From contig NZ_VUOC01000004.1 of NCBI RefSeq assembly GCF_008386695.1, positions 622,327 to 686,326 of the forward strand: a DNA stretch of 64,000 bases, read 5' to 3'. The position numbers were made by a program, and so were the translations under genes. Positions 36,900-46,820 of the stretch are shown one piece after another (positions within the stretch are counted from its first letter, which is position 1; each line of letters opens with the position of its first letter). The DNA is from Chitinophaga agrisoli. Its GTDB lineage: Bacteria > Bacteroidota > Bacteroidia > Chitinophagales > Chitinophagaceae. Under the pieces are notes generated by a model, which saw nothing but the letters and a program-made list of their open reading frames with translations, was not told where the DNA came from and did no database searches.

Positions 36900-37586
36900 A
36901 TGCCTCTAAAAAACCTTACCAAACTATTGGCAGCCGCCATGGCAGCCCTATTCAGCGCCTGTGCGCCTAAAAGCGGGCAACCGCCCGCAGTATCTGTGGC
37001 ACTTGCAAAAGATTATACACTGGCAGACTCCCTGCATTTTGACCATGCTATTATCGATGATCTAAGAAAAGTGACCGATGCTGCATTCAGCAGGCTGGCT
37101 TCTAATCCAGATGTGGATGATAGTACTAAACCGCTGCAGCAGGAAGCGCTGCAATTTCCTGTGGACGGCAAAAAAGCGAAAGAGCTGGTGCTGTCTGTAC
37201 TGGCTGATTTCCGGAAGAAGGGTTACCTTATTTTTTGGTCAGAGCAACATTTTGGCCATGACCAGGATATGATCGCCGTGCTGAAATCCACGGACCAGTT
37301 TGACATTGTCCGGTTCCGTGCTACTAATGGCGCTAACTATCAAATTACCACTGATAGTATAATCAGCACGCTTCAGCATTGGTATGAGCAGGCGCCTTTT
37401 GAGATCATAGGGGCGGATATGGAAAGTGTGGAAGCGCATTTTACCAAACTGCCGGAAGATGTGACTGCATTTGCGAAAGAGCAATATGCGTTTTGTCCGG
37501 ATATTGTGGATCAGGGTACTGGAACGCTGGAAACGCTGGAAGAGGAGATTGGGAGGACGCGGATGTTGTTCCTCTGGTGGGATTAA
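36900..37586 (+). CDS. DUF4253 domain lipoprotein
   Basis: 228 residues. Signal with a lipobox-like LFSAC (Cys21), then a full DUF4253 domain: STDQFDIVRFRATNGANYQI, IISTLQHWYEQ, IIGADMESVEAHFTKLP, CPDIVDQGTGTLETL and the terminal LFLWWD. DUF4253 proteins are related to SUKH-type immunity families, but their role is unproven. Tandem paralogue of the preceding gene; terminator at 37594-37630. Confidence 0.82.
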   Translation: MPLKNLTKLLAAAMAALFSACAPKSGQPPAVSVALAKDYTLADSLHFDHAIIDDLRKVTDAAFSRLASNPDVDDSTKPLQQEALQFPVDGKKAKELVLSVLADFRKKGYLIFWSEQHFGHDQDMIAVLKSTDQFDIVRFRATNGANYQITTDSIISTLQHWYEQAPFEIIGADMESVEAHFTKLPEDVTAFAKEQYAFCPDIVDQGTGTLETLEEEIGRTRMLFLWWD

Positions 37587-37593
37587 GTGAGTT

Positions 37594-37630
37594 AAAACGG
37601 CCGTCTCAATATTGCGGGACGGCCGTTTTT
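37594..37630 (+). terminator. Strong intrinsic terminator
   Basis: Stem AAACGGCCGTC / GACGGCCGTTT with a loop of about 10 bases and a T5 tail, just after the DUF4253 stop. Confidence 0.88.
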
Positions 37631-37920
37631 GCTGATAACAGCTTCATGCCGGCACGTTGATAAGAGAATATTGCAAGAAAATTTTTTATATCAGAAAAAT
37701 CCCTACATTTGATCGCTTTTCTTTTTGGTATGTAACCCAAGTATCATTACTAAAGCACGATAATTTGTTTATTAACCAATTTGTTAACTAATAAAGCGTT
37801 CCATTCCGTCCTTTGAGATGTATTAAAAATTGTTAACCGGCCGGAAGGTGTTTTTAAAATCTATAACCCTCATACCCGATTTTCTTCCAAACAAACATTC
37901 ATATTTAAACCCTAAGTACC
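37631..37920 (+). promoter_or_regulatory. Promoter and long leader of the FISUMP gene
   Basis: No gene seen. TACATTTG at 37704-37711 matches the -7 consensus, without a clear -33 TTG; it would give a leader of about 200 bases. The leader is AT-rich with GTTAAC repeats. Confidence 0.45.
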
Positions 37921-38907
37921 ATGAAATCAAGATTATCATTTCTCCTGGCCATTGCCGTTGGCGCAATTGTAAGCATTACCAGCTGTACGAAAGACCCCGT
38001 TGACCCGGTTCAGCTGCCGGCCATTACCACAGATGCCGTAACCGGCATTTACACAGACACCGCCGTGGCCCACGCTACTATTACGTCCGATGGCGGCTCC
38101 GAAATAACGTTAAGCGGCGTATGCTGGAGCACCGACTCACTGCCCATTATCACAGACGGCCATAGTATAGATGGCCATAGCACGGATGGCGCTGATGATG
38201 GTTCATTTACCAGCAAAATCACAGGGCTAACGCCTGGCACTATCTATTACGTGCGCGCTTATACCAAAAATGCCAGTGGCGTTGCGTATGGACAAAGCAT
38301 CCGTTTCTCTACCTGTGCATCTGATATTGATGGCAATATTTACCGCACGGTTATCATTGGCGAACAGCTATGGATGCAGGAGAACCTGCGCACCACACAT
38401 TACCGCAATGGCGATGCTATTAACAAGGTATTGGATGGCTACTGGTGGGAGTATTATGTAACTAATCACACCGGCGCTTATAGCAGTTATAACTATGACG
38501 ATGCTAATGCACCCGTGTATGGATTGTTATATAACCACGGTACTATCACAGACACCAGGAATGTTTGCCCGGTTGGCTGGCATTTACCTACCAATGAAGA
38601 CTGGCAAACATTGTCAAATTACCTGGGCGGCGACCAGGTAGCTGGTGGAAAAATGAAGGAAGCCGGTACAACGCATTGGCAAGCTCCTAATACCGGCGCT
38701 ACCAACAGCAGCGGATTTACGGCTTTACCGGCAGGTAATGTTGGTTATGGCGGTTTTTATGCCATGGGGCAGAACTGCGGTTTTTGGTCGGATTATAACC
38801 AGGTATTCTCGTATTCGGTGGGCCTTTATTATCAGAGTGAGTGGATTGCAGTTAGCGATAATGGGCCGTCTATACTGGGTTTGAGTATCCGGTGTATTAA
38901 AGATTGA
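37921..38907 (+). CDS. FISUMP-domain lipoprotein
   Basis: 328 residues. Lipoprotein signal ending SITSC (Cys22). A fibronectin-III-like domain follows (ITSDGGSEITLSGVCWST, GLTPGTIYYVRAYTKNASG), with a small repeat DGHSIDGHSTDG inside. The C-terminal half is the Fibrobacter succinogenes major paralogous domain: VIIGEQLWMQENLRTTHYRN, VCPVGWHLPTNEDWQTL, GFTALPAGNVGYGGFY and the closing GLSIRCIKD. FISUMP proteins are surface lipoproteins of unknown binding specificity. Single gene. Confidence 0.88.
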   Translation: MKSRLSFLLAIAVGAIVSITSCTKDPVDPVQLPAITTDAVTGIYTDTAVAHATITSDGGSEITLSGVCWSTDSLPIITDGHSIDGHSTDGADDGSFTSKITGLTPGTIYYVRAYTKNASGVAYGQSIRFSTCASDIDGNIYRTVIIGEQLWMQENLRTTHYRNGDAINKVLDGYWWEYYVTNHTGAYSSYNYDDANAPVYGLLYNHGTITDTRNVCPVGWHLPTNEDWQTLSNYLGGDQVAGGKMKEAGTTHWQAPNTGATNSSGFTALPAGNVGYGGFYAMGQNCGFWSDYNQVFSYSVGLYYQSEWIAVSDNGPSILGLSIRCIKD

Positions 38908-38938
38908 TGCGTGATTTGCAGCTGATATAAATATCCAT

Positions 38939-38960
38939 CCCCGGCTATACGCAGCCGGGG
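38939..38960. terminator. Hairpin between convergent genes
   Basis: Perfect 8-bp stem CCCCGGCT / AGCCGGGG with a 6-base loop, between the stops of the FISUMP and permease genes; no long T run, so termination is uncertain. Confidence 0.5.
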
Positions 38961-38966
38961 ATTGTG

Positions 38967-41390
38967 CTAATCCATCCGTAAACTCTTTACCGGATTAGCC
39001 ACTGCCGCCTTTATAGCCTGAAAACTTACTGTTAACAGCGCAATTACCAGCACCGCCACGCCAGAGAGGGCAAACATCCACCAGCTGACCGGTATCCGGT
39101 ATGCAAATTCCTGCAGCCATAACCGTGTAGCCCACCAGGCAATGGGTGTAGCAATGACAAAAGCAATCACCACCAGTTTCAGAAAATCTTTTGACAGCAA
39201 CTGTGCGATCCCCGCCACGCTGGCGCCCAGCACCTTGCGCACGCCTATCTCTTTGCTGCGCTGCTCCGCGCTAAAGGCGGCCAGGCCAAATAAACCCAGA
39301 CAGGAGATCAGGATGGCCATGCCGGTAAATGAGTTGATGATGCGGGACAGGGTGATCTCCGCTTCATATTGCCGCTGCACATCATCATCCATGAAAGAAT
39401 AGGAAAAAGGTGAGCCAGGCACATCCTTTTGCCAGAGGGCGGCTATTTGCGCCAGCAACGCCTTATAATCCCGCGTATTGGTACGGGCGATCACGGTAGG
39501 CCAGCTATAATCCACCGGTTTTTGTTTCCATACCAGGAACCCGGTTACATCGTTATGCAGCGAGGTATAGTTAAAGTCTTTCATCACCCCCACGATCTCA
39601 GCATCCCGGGATTGACTATCGTACAGATGTATGCCTACCGCCGTGGCAGCCGTTAATCCCAGCTGCCGGGCATAGGTTTCGTTGATCAGCACTTTCGAGG
39701 AATCTGTAGGCCGGAAATTGCGGCCATTAATGATCCGGATGCCGCTGGCGGGAGCGAAATGCTCGTCCGTTATCACGTAATCCACTGCTTTTGCCTGGGC
39801 CTCCTTTTCGCCATTGAGGAAAAAGCCATTGGAGAAAAAGACAGGTCCGCTGAGGCTCACATTGGCATTGCTGACGGCCTTTATACCGGCCAGTTGCCGG
39901 AGATCGTTGATAAAAGCAGGGATACCGTTCATATTCTCCTCGGTATGAAAGGAGAAAACAAGCTGCTGGTTTTGATCAAATCCCAGGTCTTTATGCCTGA
40001 TATAATTCAGCTGGCTATAGATGACAATAATACCGGTGATGAGCACAATAGACAATACAAACTGGAATACTACCAGTGTACGGCGGATACCTGCCGCGGA
40101 CACATGATTGGTGAAATTACCCTTGAGCACTTTTATTGCCTGGAAAGTGGAGAGGTAAAACGCCGGATAACTACCCGCTACAAAACCGGTCACTATTACC
40201 AGCGCTGCCAGCAGCGCCCAAACCTGTATATCCTTTAGAAAGGAAAGGCCGATCTCTGCCTGCGTGATGAGGTTAAGATAGGGCAACAGCAGCAGCAACA
40301 AAGGCAATGCGATCAGCACGCCTATGAAGGCCAGCAAAAATGATTCTCCCAGGAACTGTTTGACCAGGTCCCTCCTGCCGGCGCCGGCCACTTTTCTTAC
40401 GACCACTTCCCGGGCCCGTTTGGCTGCCCTGGCGGTGGACAGGTTCATAAAATTGATGCAGGCTACCAATTGTATGAGAATGGCGATGAGCAGTAAGATG
40501 GTCAGGAACGTGGGGCTAACCGGTTTAGTGGGCTGATACCGCAGCAGGCCCGTAGTGGTATGGATAGCGGTAACCGGCTGCAGGTACAAATGAAATGCTT
40601 CGCCCCCTTCTTTCAGCTGATCTCCGGCGTAGCGGTTCACCAATGCAGGGAACTTTTTTTCCAGCGATGTTATATTGGCGTCTGGCCGCAGCTTTACATA
40701 AGAGGCAATAAAACCGTTCCTGGTCCAGGCATCCGTATGTAGCGCATAATCGCCCAGGAAACCGCTGTTCATGGTGATGAACATATTGGCCTGTATATGT
40801 GATTTGCCCAGACTTTCATCTATCACCGCCGTAACTGTAAGATCCCGTTTGAAATATACGTTCTCCATGGTGATGGTCTTGCCAACCGGGTCTTCTGCTC
40901 CAAACAATTTACGGGCTGTTGTTTTCAGCAGTACGATGCTATTGGGCGCTTTTAAGGCTGTTAAGGGGTTGCCGTATACAAAATGATAGCTGAATACATC
41001 AAAGAAAGTGGAATCTACATACACGGCCTCTTTTTCGTACAGCGCTTTTGCCTTGTAACGCAGCAGGTGCTCATCTGATTGCAAAAAGGGCACCACCCGG
41101 GTAAACTGGTCCACTTCCGGAAAGTTTTCTTTGAGCAGTGGCGCTACCGGCGCTACCACCGTGGCATTATTATAAGTGATGCCATGCGTAATGGAGGTCT
41201 CCAGGTTGTTGATCCGGTATATATCTGCCGCGTGCACATGGTGTTTGTCATAACTATACTGGTCCTTTACATACAGCATGATGTACAGGCAGCACAGGGT
41301 ACCCACGGACAATCCAAAGATGTTGATAAAGCTGAATGCCTTATTCTTCCGCATAAAGCGGAAAGCGGTTTTGACATAACTCCTGGTCAT
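38967..41390 (-). CDS. MacB/FtsX-like ABC transporter permease (1)
   Basis: 807 residues in the large Bacteroidota arrangement: N-terminal helix (FSFINIFGLSVGTLCCLYI), a MacB-type extracytoplasmic domain, an FtsX block with three helices (from about residue 280: TILLLIAILIQLVACINFMN), a second extracytoplasmic domain and a final FtsX block with GVRKVLGASVAGIAQLLSKD. Such proteins work with an ABC ATPase to drive mechanotransmission or export, often of lipoproteins or peptides. No ATPase gene is adjacent; the paralogue at 41513 lies upstream on the same strand across 122 bp. Confidence 0.87.
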   Translation of the reverse strand: MTRSYVKTAFRFMRKNKAFSFINIFGLSVGTLCCLYIMLYVKDQYSYDKHHVHAADIYRINNLETSITHGITYNNATVVAPVAPLLKENFPEVDQFTRVVPFLQSDEHLLRYKAKALYEKEAVYVDSTFFDVFSYHFVYGNPLTALKAPNSIVLLKTTARKLFGAEDPVGKTITMENVYFKRDLTVTAVIDESLGKSHIQANMFITMNSGFLGDYALHTDAWTRNGFIASYVKLRPDANITSLEKKFPALVNRYAGDQLKEGGEAFHLYLQPVTAIHTTTGLLRYQPTKPVSPTFLTILLLIAILIQLVACINFMNLSTARAAKRAREVVVRKVAGAGRRDLVKQFLGESFLLAFIGVLIALPLLLLLLPYLNLITQAEIGLSFLKDIQVWALLAALVIVTGFVAGSYPAFYLSTFQAIKVLKGNFTNHVSAAGIRRTLVVFQFVLSIVLITGIIVIYSQLNYIRHKDLGFDQNQQLVFSFHTEENMNGIPAFINDLRQLAGIKAVSNANVSLSGPVFFSNGFFLNGEKEAQAKAVDYVITDEHFAPASGIRIINGRNFRPTDSSKVLINETYARQLGLTAATAVGIHLYDSQSRDAEIVGVMKDFNYTSLHNDVTGFLVWKQKPVDYSWPTVIARTNTRDYKALLAQIAALWQKDVPGSPFSYSFMDDDVQRQYEAEITLSRIINSFTGMAILISCLGLFGLAAFSAEQRSKEIGVRKVLGASVAGIAQLLSKDFLKLVVIAFVIATPIAWWATRLWLQEFAYRIPVSWWMFALSGVAVLVIALLTVSFQAIKAAVANPVKSLRMD

Positions 41391-41512
41391 GGAAAGGGTG
41401 GTTTGTATGTTGGACGCTAAGACAATGCCATTTTATAAATAACTGACCAGCAGCTCGTTCCAAGCGGCTGGTTGTCCGTAAATGAGACAGGGCGCGTTCG
41501 TTTATGAACAGC

Positions 41513-43852
41513 TTACGCTGTTCTCAAATTCTTTACCGGGTTCGTTAGCGCAGCGCGGCCTACCTGGAAGCTGATAGTGAGCAGTGCTATCAGCAAAGCG
41601 CCGGCGCCTGCCACCAACAATACCCATCCGTCAAGGCTGGTCCTGTACGGGAAATGCTGCAGGAACAAACGCATGAAAAACCAGGCCAGCGGAGAGGCGA
41701 TCACGATAGCCACCAGGATGAGCTGCACAAAGCCCCAGGTGAGCAGCGAGGCGATGCTGGCGACACTAGCGCCGAGTACCTTCCGGATACCGATCTCCCT
41801 GGTGCGGTTCTCTGCCATATAGGATGATAACCCTAACAGCCCCATGCAGGAAATAAAGATAGCCACGAATGCAAATAGTTTGATGAGCATGGCAACATTC
41901 CTGGACTGATGGAATTTGGCGTCATAATCTCTGTCAGCAAATTGCAGGTCAGTGAGGAACCCGGGATTGTATTTCTTTAATATGGCTTCTGTACGCAGGA
42001 TGTTTTCCGGCAATGAGCCGCCCGCGTTCAGGCGTATATTGATATATCCTGTACTAACGCCGCCTTTTATCAGTACCGGCTGGGCAACCTGGTCCGGATC
42101 TCCTACTAAAAAATCCTTTACCACGCCTACGATCTTCCAACGCTCCTCTTCGTCCCGGATAATTTGTCCGACAGGGTCTTTAAACCCGAGGGCTTTTACG
42201 CTGGCCTCATTGATGACGCAGGACAGCGTATCATCCGGGTACTTTTCGATGTCTATATCCCTGCCGGCTATGAGCGAGAGGCCATTGGTCCGGATAAAGC
42301 CGCCATTTTCCATCATCAATACAAACCCTGGATTGGCGTTGGGATCCATGCCATCCCATTTAAGGCCGGATTCTACGCTGGCAATGCGGGTAACGGTGGC
42401 GCTGGACGCAGCGACAGACAAAGCGGCGCCGCTGCCGGTGAGCTCATTTTTAAGGGCGGTATAATTACTGCGGAGCGCAGGCGTAAGCGCATGATAGACG
42501 AGATCGTCCCTGGTGAAGCCTACTTCGCGTTGCAGCTCATGCTGTACCTGTTTCTGGTAGATGACGGTAAAATTGATCAGCAAAATGGAGAACACGAATT
42601 GTACAATGACCAGCACTTTACGCGGGGTGACGAGGGCATTGCCATTCTGGAAATTACCTTTCAGCACCTGTATAGGTTTGAAGGAAGAAAGGTAGAAAGC
42701 GGGGTAACTGCCGGCCAGCAGGCCTGTAAGCAGCACAAAGCCCAATGCGGCCAGCCAGAACAAGGGCGAGGCCCATAGTATTGATAGCTGGGCGCCGATA
42801 AGCGTGCTAAAATACGGCAAGGCGAGTTGTACCAGCAACAACGCGATGAGACCAGCCATGAGGGCTATTAGAACAGATTCTCCGATAAACTGGAGGATAA
42901 GCGCTCCCCGGACGGCGCCGGTCACTTTTTTTATGCCTACTTCCCTGGCCCGTTTTTCGCTCCTGGCCGTGCTGAGGTTCATGAAGTTAATACAAGCGAT
43001 CAACAGGATGATGGCTGCCAGGCCGCCCAGCATGCGCAGGTTACTGATATTTCCGCCTGAGGGTTGGCCGTTTTCGAACCGGTTTTCCAGGTAGACTTTT
43101 GTGAGCGGGTAAAGAAAAGTGGTTTGTTCTGTAAGCGAAGGACTTCTACTTGCTCCTACCCTGGCGATCTTCCGGTTAACAACATCCAGGTTAACGCCGG
43201 GCGTGAGCTCAACAAATGTAGTGACGATCTGAACGTTCCAGGCGCCATCTCCATGTAAATAGGCCCAGGACAACAGGTAATCAAATTTGAACTGTGTATT
43301 GGGCGGCAGGTCTTTCAGCACGCCGGTGACCGTAAAATTATCGCCTGTGGGCGTAGTGATGACCTTGTTGATAGCGTTTTGGCTGCCGAAAAGTTTGGCT
43401 GCCAGCTGCGCTGTGATAACGATATCATTGGGGCCTTTTAAGGCGGTTTGCGGATTGCCTTGCAACAGGGGGAAACTGAACATGGAGAGAAAAGCCGGAT
43501 CAGCGAAGTCGCCGTTTGCGGGTAAAATCGTCTCGCCATTGCGGAGCACTTTAGCGGAGCCGGTTAGCCTGGCCACATTCTTTACTTCCGGGTAGTCTTT
43601 CAGGGCGGGCCCTAAAAGGCCGGAAGTAACATTCCAGCAGGATACCGCACCGTTTACGATCCCTTTGGTATAGGCTTCGTAAATATGCGCTTTCTTTTCA
43701 TGAAACTGGTCCATGCTCAGGCCAAATTCAATATTCAGGAGCAGCATGATGGCGGCGGCCATACCCAGGGCTAAGCCGGTCATATTGATCAGGGAATGTA
43801 CCTTGTTCCTGGCAAAATTGCGGATGGCGATCTTGAAATAGGTTTTAAGCAT
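41513..43852 (-). CDS. MacB/FtsX-like ABC transporter permease (2)
   Basis: 779 residues, same architecture as the gene at 38967: N-terminal helix (HSLINMTGLALGMAAAIMLL), MacB-type domain, FtsX block (MLGGLAAIILLIACINFMNL and STARSEKRAREVGIKKVTGA), second extracytoplasmic domain and C-terminal FtsX block with GIRKVLGASVASIASLLTW. Paralogue rather than copy of (1). Probably cotranscribed with it. Partner ATPase encoded elsewhere. Substrate unknown. Confidence 0.87.
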   Translation of the reverse strand: MLKTYFKIAIRNFARNKVHSLINMTGLALGMAAAIMLLLNIEFGLSMDQFHEKKAHIYEAYTKGIVNGAVSCWNVTSGLLGPALKDYPEVKNVARLTGSAKVLRNGETILPANGDFADPAFLSMFSFPLLQGNPQTALKGPNDIVITAQLAAKLFGSQNAINKVITTPTGDNFTVTGVLKDLPPNTQFKFDYLLSWAYLHGDGAWNVQIVTTFVELTPGVNLDVVNRKIARVGASRSPSLTEQTTFLYPLTKVYLENRFENGQPSGGNISNLRMLGGLAAIILLIACINFMNLSTARSEKRAREVGIKKVTGAVRGALILQFIGESVLIALMAGLIALLLVQLALPYFSTLIGAQLSILWASPLFWLAALGFVLLTGLLAGSYPAFYLSSFKPIQVLKGNFQNGNALVTPRKVLVIVQFVFSILLINFTVIYQKQVQHELQREVGFTRDDLVYHALTPALRSNYTALKNELTGSGAALSVAASSATVTRIASVESGLKWDGMDPNANPGFVLMMENGGFIRTNGLSLIAGRDIDIEKYPDDTLSCVINEASVKALGFKDPVGQIIRDEEERWKIVGVVKDFLVGDPDQVAQPVLIKGGVSTGYINIRLNAGGSLPENILRTEAILKKYNPGFLTDLQFADRDYDAKFHQSRNVAMLIKLFAFVAIFISCMGLLGLSSYMAENRTREIGIRKVLGASVASIASLLTWGFVQLILVAIVIASPLAWFFMRLFLQHFPYRTSLDGWVLLVAGAGALLIALLTISFQVGRAALTNPVKNLRTA

Positions 43853-43990
43853 AAGCGGACTGCATTGGCTATGGCAGGCAGCGATAAAAGTGCCAGAATG
43901 ATGGAGGGACTGGAAATCAATGAGATAAAGATGCTGTTGGATGTGGAATGTCCGGTTTTAATACATGGGAGTGTTCATAAGTGTACAGGC

Positions 43991-44521
43991 CTAATCCAAT
44001 TTTATGCTGCTAGCTATTGCATTTGCAAGCTTTTGCGTTTTCCGCCTGTCTTCCGGTTGAGTGCAAAAGCATTTAATCCTAACACGGGTAAATCCCTTCT
44101 TGCTGTAAAAAATCCTATGTTCAGTAACGAAGCCCGTCAGCGTTGCTCTCAAAGTATCTTCATGCATAAAGGATATCATTTCCGTACCATGTTGAAAAAT
44201 GATACCGCTGTCCAACATCTCCGTACCCGGATCTAGTAAACGTGACAGCCACAGCTCAGCAGACAAATCTTTATTGGTGAAATGCCTGGGGAGCATAGCG
44301 CTATCCTCCTTAATTTCAACCTTGATATTTATAGCTGAATCTTTACTTGTGAAATAACCCAGATATCCGGCCTCGCGCTCGAAATTGGGCGGTCCCTTTG
44401 TTTCTTTGATACTGTCCGGCAGTGCCATTCTAAAGGCATTATCATAAAACGACATTTTATTTCCGCCGTTCTCTGAACAGGCAACCAATAGTATCAACAA
44501 GAAAGTAATGCTATTTTTCAT
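43991..44521 (-). CDS. Small lipoprotein of unknown function
   Basis: 176 residues with a short lipoprotein signal MKNSITFLLILLVAC (Cys15). The mature part is mixed alpha/beta with charged surface (MLPRHFTNKDLSAELWLSRL, GFTRVRIKCFCTQPEDRRKT). It resembles other small Bacteroidota lipoproteins of PsbP/DUF1795-like appearance, but the match is weak. Single gene upstream of the permease pair. Confidence 0.65.
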   Translation of the reverse strand: MKNSITFLLILLVACSENGGNKMSFYDNAFRMALPDSIKETKGPPNFEREAGYLGYFTSKDSAINIKVEIKEDSAMLPRHFTNKDLSAELWLSRLLDPGTEMLDSGIIFQHGTEMISFMHEDTLRATLTGFVTEHRIFYSKKGFTRVRIKCFCTQPEDRRKTQKLANAIASSIKLD

Positions 44522-44660
44522 TTTTATTGTTAAGCAGCATATAAAAATAATAATAAATGCGAGCTGACTGTTATTAGGGTTATATTATCAAGAAAAACGG
44601 TTAGAAAATAGATTATTTGCTATATTATAGTATCTATTTCCGGCCATTAAACCCACCCTC

Positions 44661-45062
44661 ATGAACAAGGAAATAAGTGCATACAACAGCGAGCAATTGC
44701 CCCCGGACAAAGCCATATGTAAAAAACTGGCACAGGAGATCGACAAACATCTCCCGGATGCGGAGAGCAAGATCTGGCACCGGCATCCTGTCTGGTTCCT
44801 GAACGGTAATCCTATTGTTGGATACAGTAAATTAAAGGACAGCCTGCGGCTGATGTTCTGGAGCGGCCAGTCATTTGATGAAGCCGGGCTGTTGCCGGAG
44901 GGCAGCTTTAAGGCCGCGGAGATCCGTTATACAGATGTAAAGCAGATCAATACGGATGACCTGGCGTGCTGGCTGGCAAAATCGCGGCAGATCCAATGGG
45001 ATTATAAAAATATTGTGAAGCGGAAAGGCGTGCTGGAGCGGCTGCCGGATACTGATAAGTAA
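44661..45062 (+). CDS. DUF1801 family protein
   Basis: 133 residues, soluble. Fits DUF1801: helix at the N-terminus, HLPDAESKIWHRHPVWFLNG (usual core A.E.I.Y..P.F...G), LRLMFWSGQSFDEAGLLPEG and AAEIRYTDVKQIN, ending in a basic helix. DUF1801 adopts a two-layer fold with no confirmed enzymatic activity. The 34-codon signal-peptide stub follows 9 bp later. Confidence 0.82.
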   Translation: MNKEISAYNSEQLPPDKAICKKLAQEIDKHLPDAESKIWHRHPVWFLNGNPIVGYSKLKDSLRLMFWSGQSFDEAGLLPEGSFKAAEIRYTDVKQINTDDLACWLAKSRQIQWDYKNIVKRKGVLERLPDTDK

Positions 45063-45071
45063 CCGCTTTCT

Positions 45072-45176
45072 ATGAAGAAGATATTATTGCTCCACATTGG
45101 CTTGATCCTGATCTGCTCCGTGCAGGGGCAACTCAACTATGCCTATGAGGAGGCCATTGCAAGGGCAGGGGTATAA
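45072..45176 (+). pseudogene. Signal-peptide stub of an exported protein
   Basis: A 34-codon ORF starting MKKILLLHIGLILICSVQGQ (a good signal peptide with a cleavage site) and then 14 further residues before a stop. It lies 9 bp after the DUF1801 gene. It looks like the 5' end of a gene whose body is gone; a secreted peptide cannot be excluded. Confidence 0.45.
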
Positions 45177-45250
45177 AACAAGATGACAACCCCGGTTTTC
45201 ACCAGGATTGCCATCATTGATACTAACTAAACTAACCGGGCCTAACCCTT

Positions 45251-46654
45251 TTAATGCCAGAACAGGCTTTTACTGCTATGCCTTCTGAACTTCCTGATTG
45301 CTTCTATATTGCTGCGGAGCATTTTGTTCTGATTGGAGGATTTTGCCTGTTCGTAGGCGCCCACTGATTTGAATGCCATCACCATATCATAATCCATACC
45401 TACCTGGCCGGAATCAAAAGGCACATCGCCAGCGTTATCCCTGAACCATAGGTTCCACTGCGCGCTGCCCGGCGTGTACACCAGTAACGAATCTGAAGTA
45501 GGGAACGGCGCTGGTAAGAGGAATGATTTAAAGGTATCCTGTGCAGGCAGATGGCAGCTCATACAGGAAGACAGGGCCAGGTTGGTATACTTTTTCTTGG
45601 TATTAATATCATAAGCCACCTGGGCCACTGCGCCATCATTGGGACCGCTCAGACGGCCGCCCCAGCCCAGCGTTTCTTTACTGTAGGCCGGCGCTTTAGG
45701 ATTGATCACGGTTTCATTCAGCTTAGGATAGGGAGGCGCCATAGGGCTGATCACATCCGGATCATTGCCCCACATAGCGCCCAGCGGCACCATTTTATCC
45801 CAGGGAGAGCCTTGTGCGTCTTTATCATATACAAAGGTGGAATATACCCATCCTGTTTTAGGCGCGGTTTTGCTGTCCTTTACAATAACATCCAGCTGGA
45901 AGAAGCTTACCTTACGCATTTGGTAACCCGTTCTGGGATCTGCCGTAGTGGGCACGGTATCATAGATGTTAAAGGTTTGCGCATGCTCCAGCACCGGCCA
46001 TTCCGGCGCGTTAATATTGGAAAAGGCCAGCTTTACGATCACACTGCCTTCCGGGAACTGGGCGGCGTTGTTCACCAGGTTCACTTTCTGACCCGTTTTG
46101 CCCCAGATCTGCCCTACGGTATAAGCCGCGGTGGAATCGTATAAAACGAGGGTATACCCAGCCTCATCTTCTCTTAAAGTCTTGAACATATTCTTAGGGT
46201 TCCCATTACCAAAGTAGGCGCCCAGGATAGCCTCGCGTTGTGACCCCAGCCAGGGCTCATGGAACCAGCCGTTTTTGGCGGCAGACCAGTTGGCATTATC
46301 TGTAAAGAATGGCATCAACCGGGGCGCTATATAGGTCTTTAACGAATCCATATAGGCGAATACGTTTGATTCGGAAATGGGCTTTCCGTTTAAAGCCTGC
46401 TGCCAGGATGGGTTATCTACCACTGTAACGTTGGCGGGATAATCGTGGCTGAGCACAAACAGCGAATCTGCGTACTGCTGTTTGGAAGGCACGGAATCGC
46501 GGTGGTTCAGGAATGCGCCGCTCTCCACGGTAGCTGGTCCGGCAGCCTCCATGGCGCTTTCTGCTGGCTTGTTGTTACTGGCGCAGTTGTAGGCAAGCAC
46601 GCCCATTGCCACCAGGGCAAACAGCGCGCCTGTAATGCTTGATTTTTTCTTCAT
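45251..46654 (-). CDS. c-type cytochrome lipoprotein (single haem)
   Basis: 467 residues from ATG 46654; an in-frame start at 46720 is unlikely because 46654 begins the signal MKKKSSITGALFALVAMGVL ending at a lipobox-like AYNC. Near the C-terminus one CMSCH (364-368) is a class haem c attachment site. The N-terminal 350 residues have no haem motif and are beta-rich. It should be exported and anchored, with haem attached in the periplasm, possibly for electron transfer to an enzyme. Single gene. Confidence 0.75.
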   Translation of the reverse strand: MKKKSSITGALFALVAMGVLAYNCASNNKPAESAMEAAGPATVESGAFLNHRDSVPSKQQYADSLFVLSHDYPANVTVVDNPSWQQALNGKPISESNVFAYMDSLKTYIAPRLMPFFTDNANWSAAKNGWFHEPWLGSQREAILGAYFGNGNPKNMFKTLREDEAGYTLVLYDSTAAYTVGQIWGKTGQKVNLVNNAAQFPEGSVIVKLAFSNINAPEWPVLEHAQTFNIYDTVPTTADPRTGYQMRKVSFFQLDVIVKDSKTAPKTGWVYSTFVYDKDAQGSPWDKMVPLGAMWGNDPDVISPMAPPYPKLNETVINPKAPAYSKETLGWGGRLSGPNDGAVAQVAYDINTKKKYTNLALSSCMSCHLPAQDTFKSFLLPAPFPTSDSLLVYTPGSAQWNLWFRDNAGDVPFDSGQVGMDYDMVMAFKSVGAYEQAKSSNQNKMLRSNIEAIRKFRRHSSKSLFWH

Positions 46655-46820
46655 ATTGTATAGGGTTTGATCTGATAGCTTGTTAATGGTTGGCCAAACG
46701 TCATCGCGATTCGGGGTCAAAGATAGCGGGGGGATTGTTAGCTATGGGGGAGATAGCAGCAGTGGTTGGCTGATGGGAATAAGTGGTATGGTGAGGGGTA
46801 TAAGCGTGCGGGAGGATCGG

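Noticed and set aside
38150-38200. Short repeat of GATGGCCATAG type in the FISUMP gene
   Set aside because: Only two and a half copies inside the reading frame (DGHSIDGHSTDG); looks like local slippage, not a repeat locus.
42164-42778. Long ORF opposite the second MacB-like permease (and similar long ORFs opposite other genes)
   Set aside because: Antisense of a well-supported gene, no start context or family features; a codon-bias shadow.
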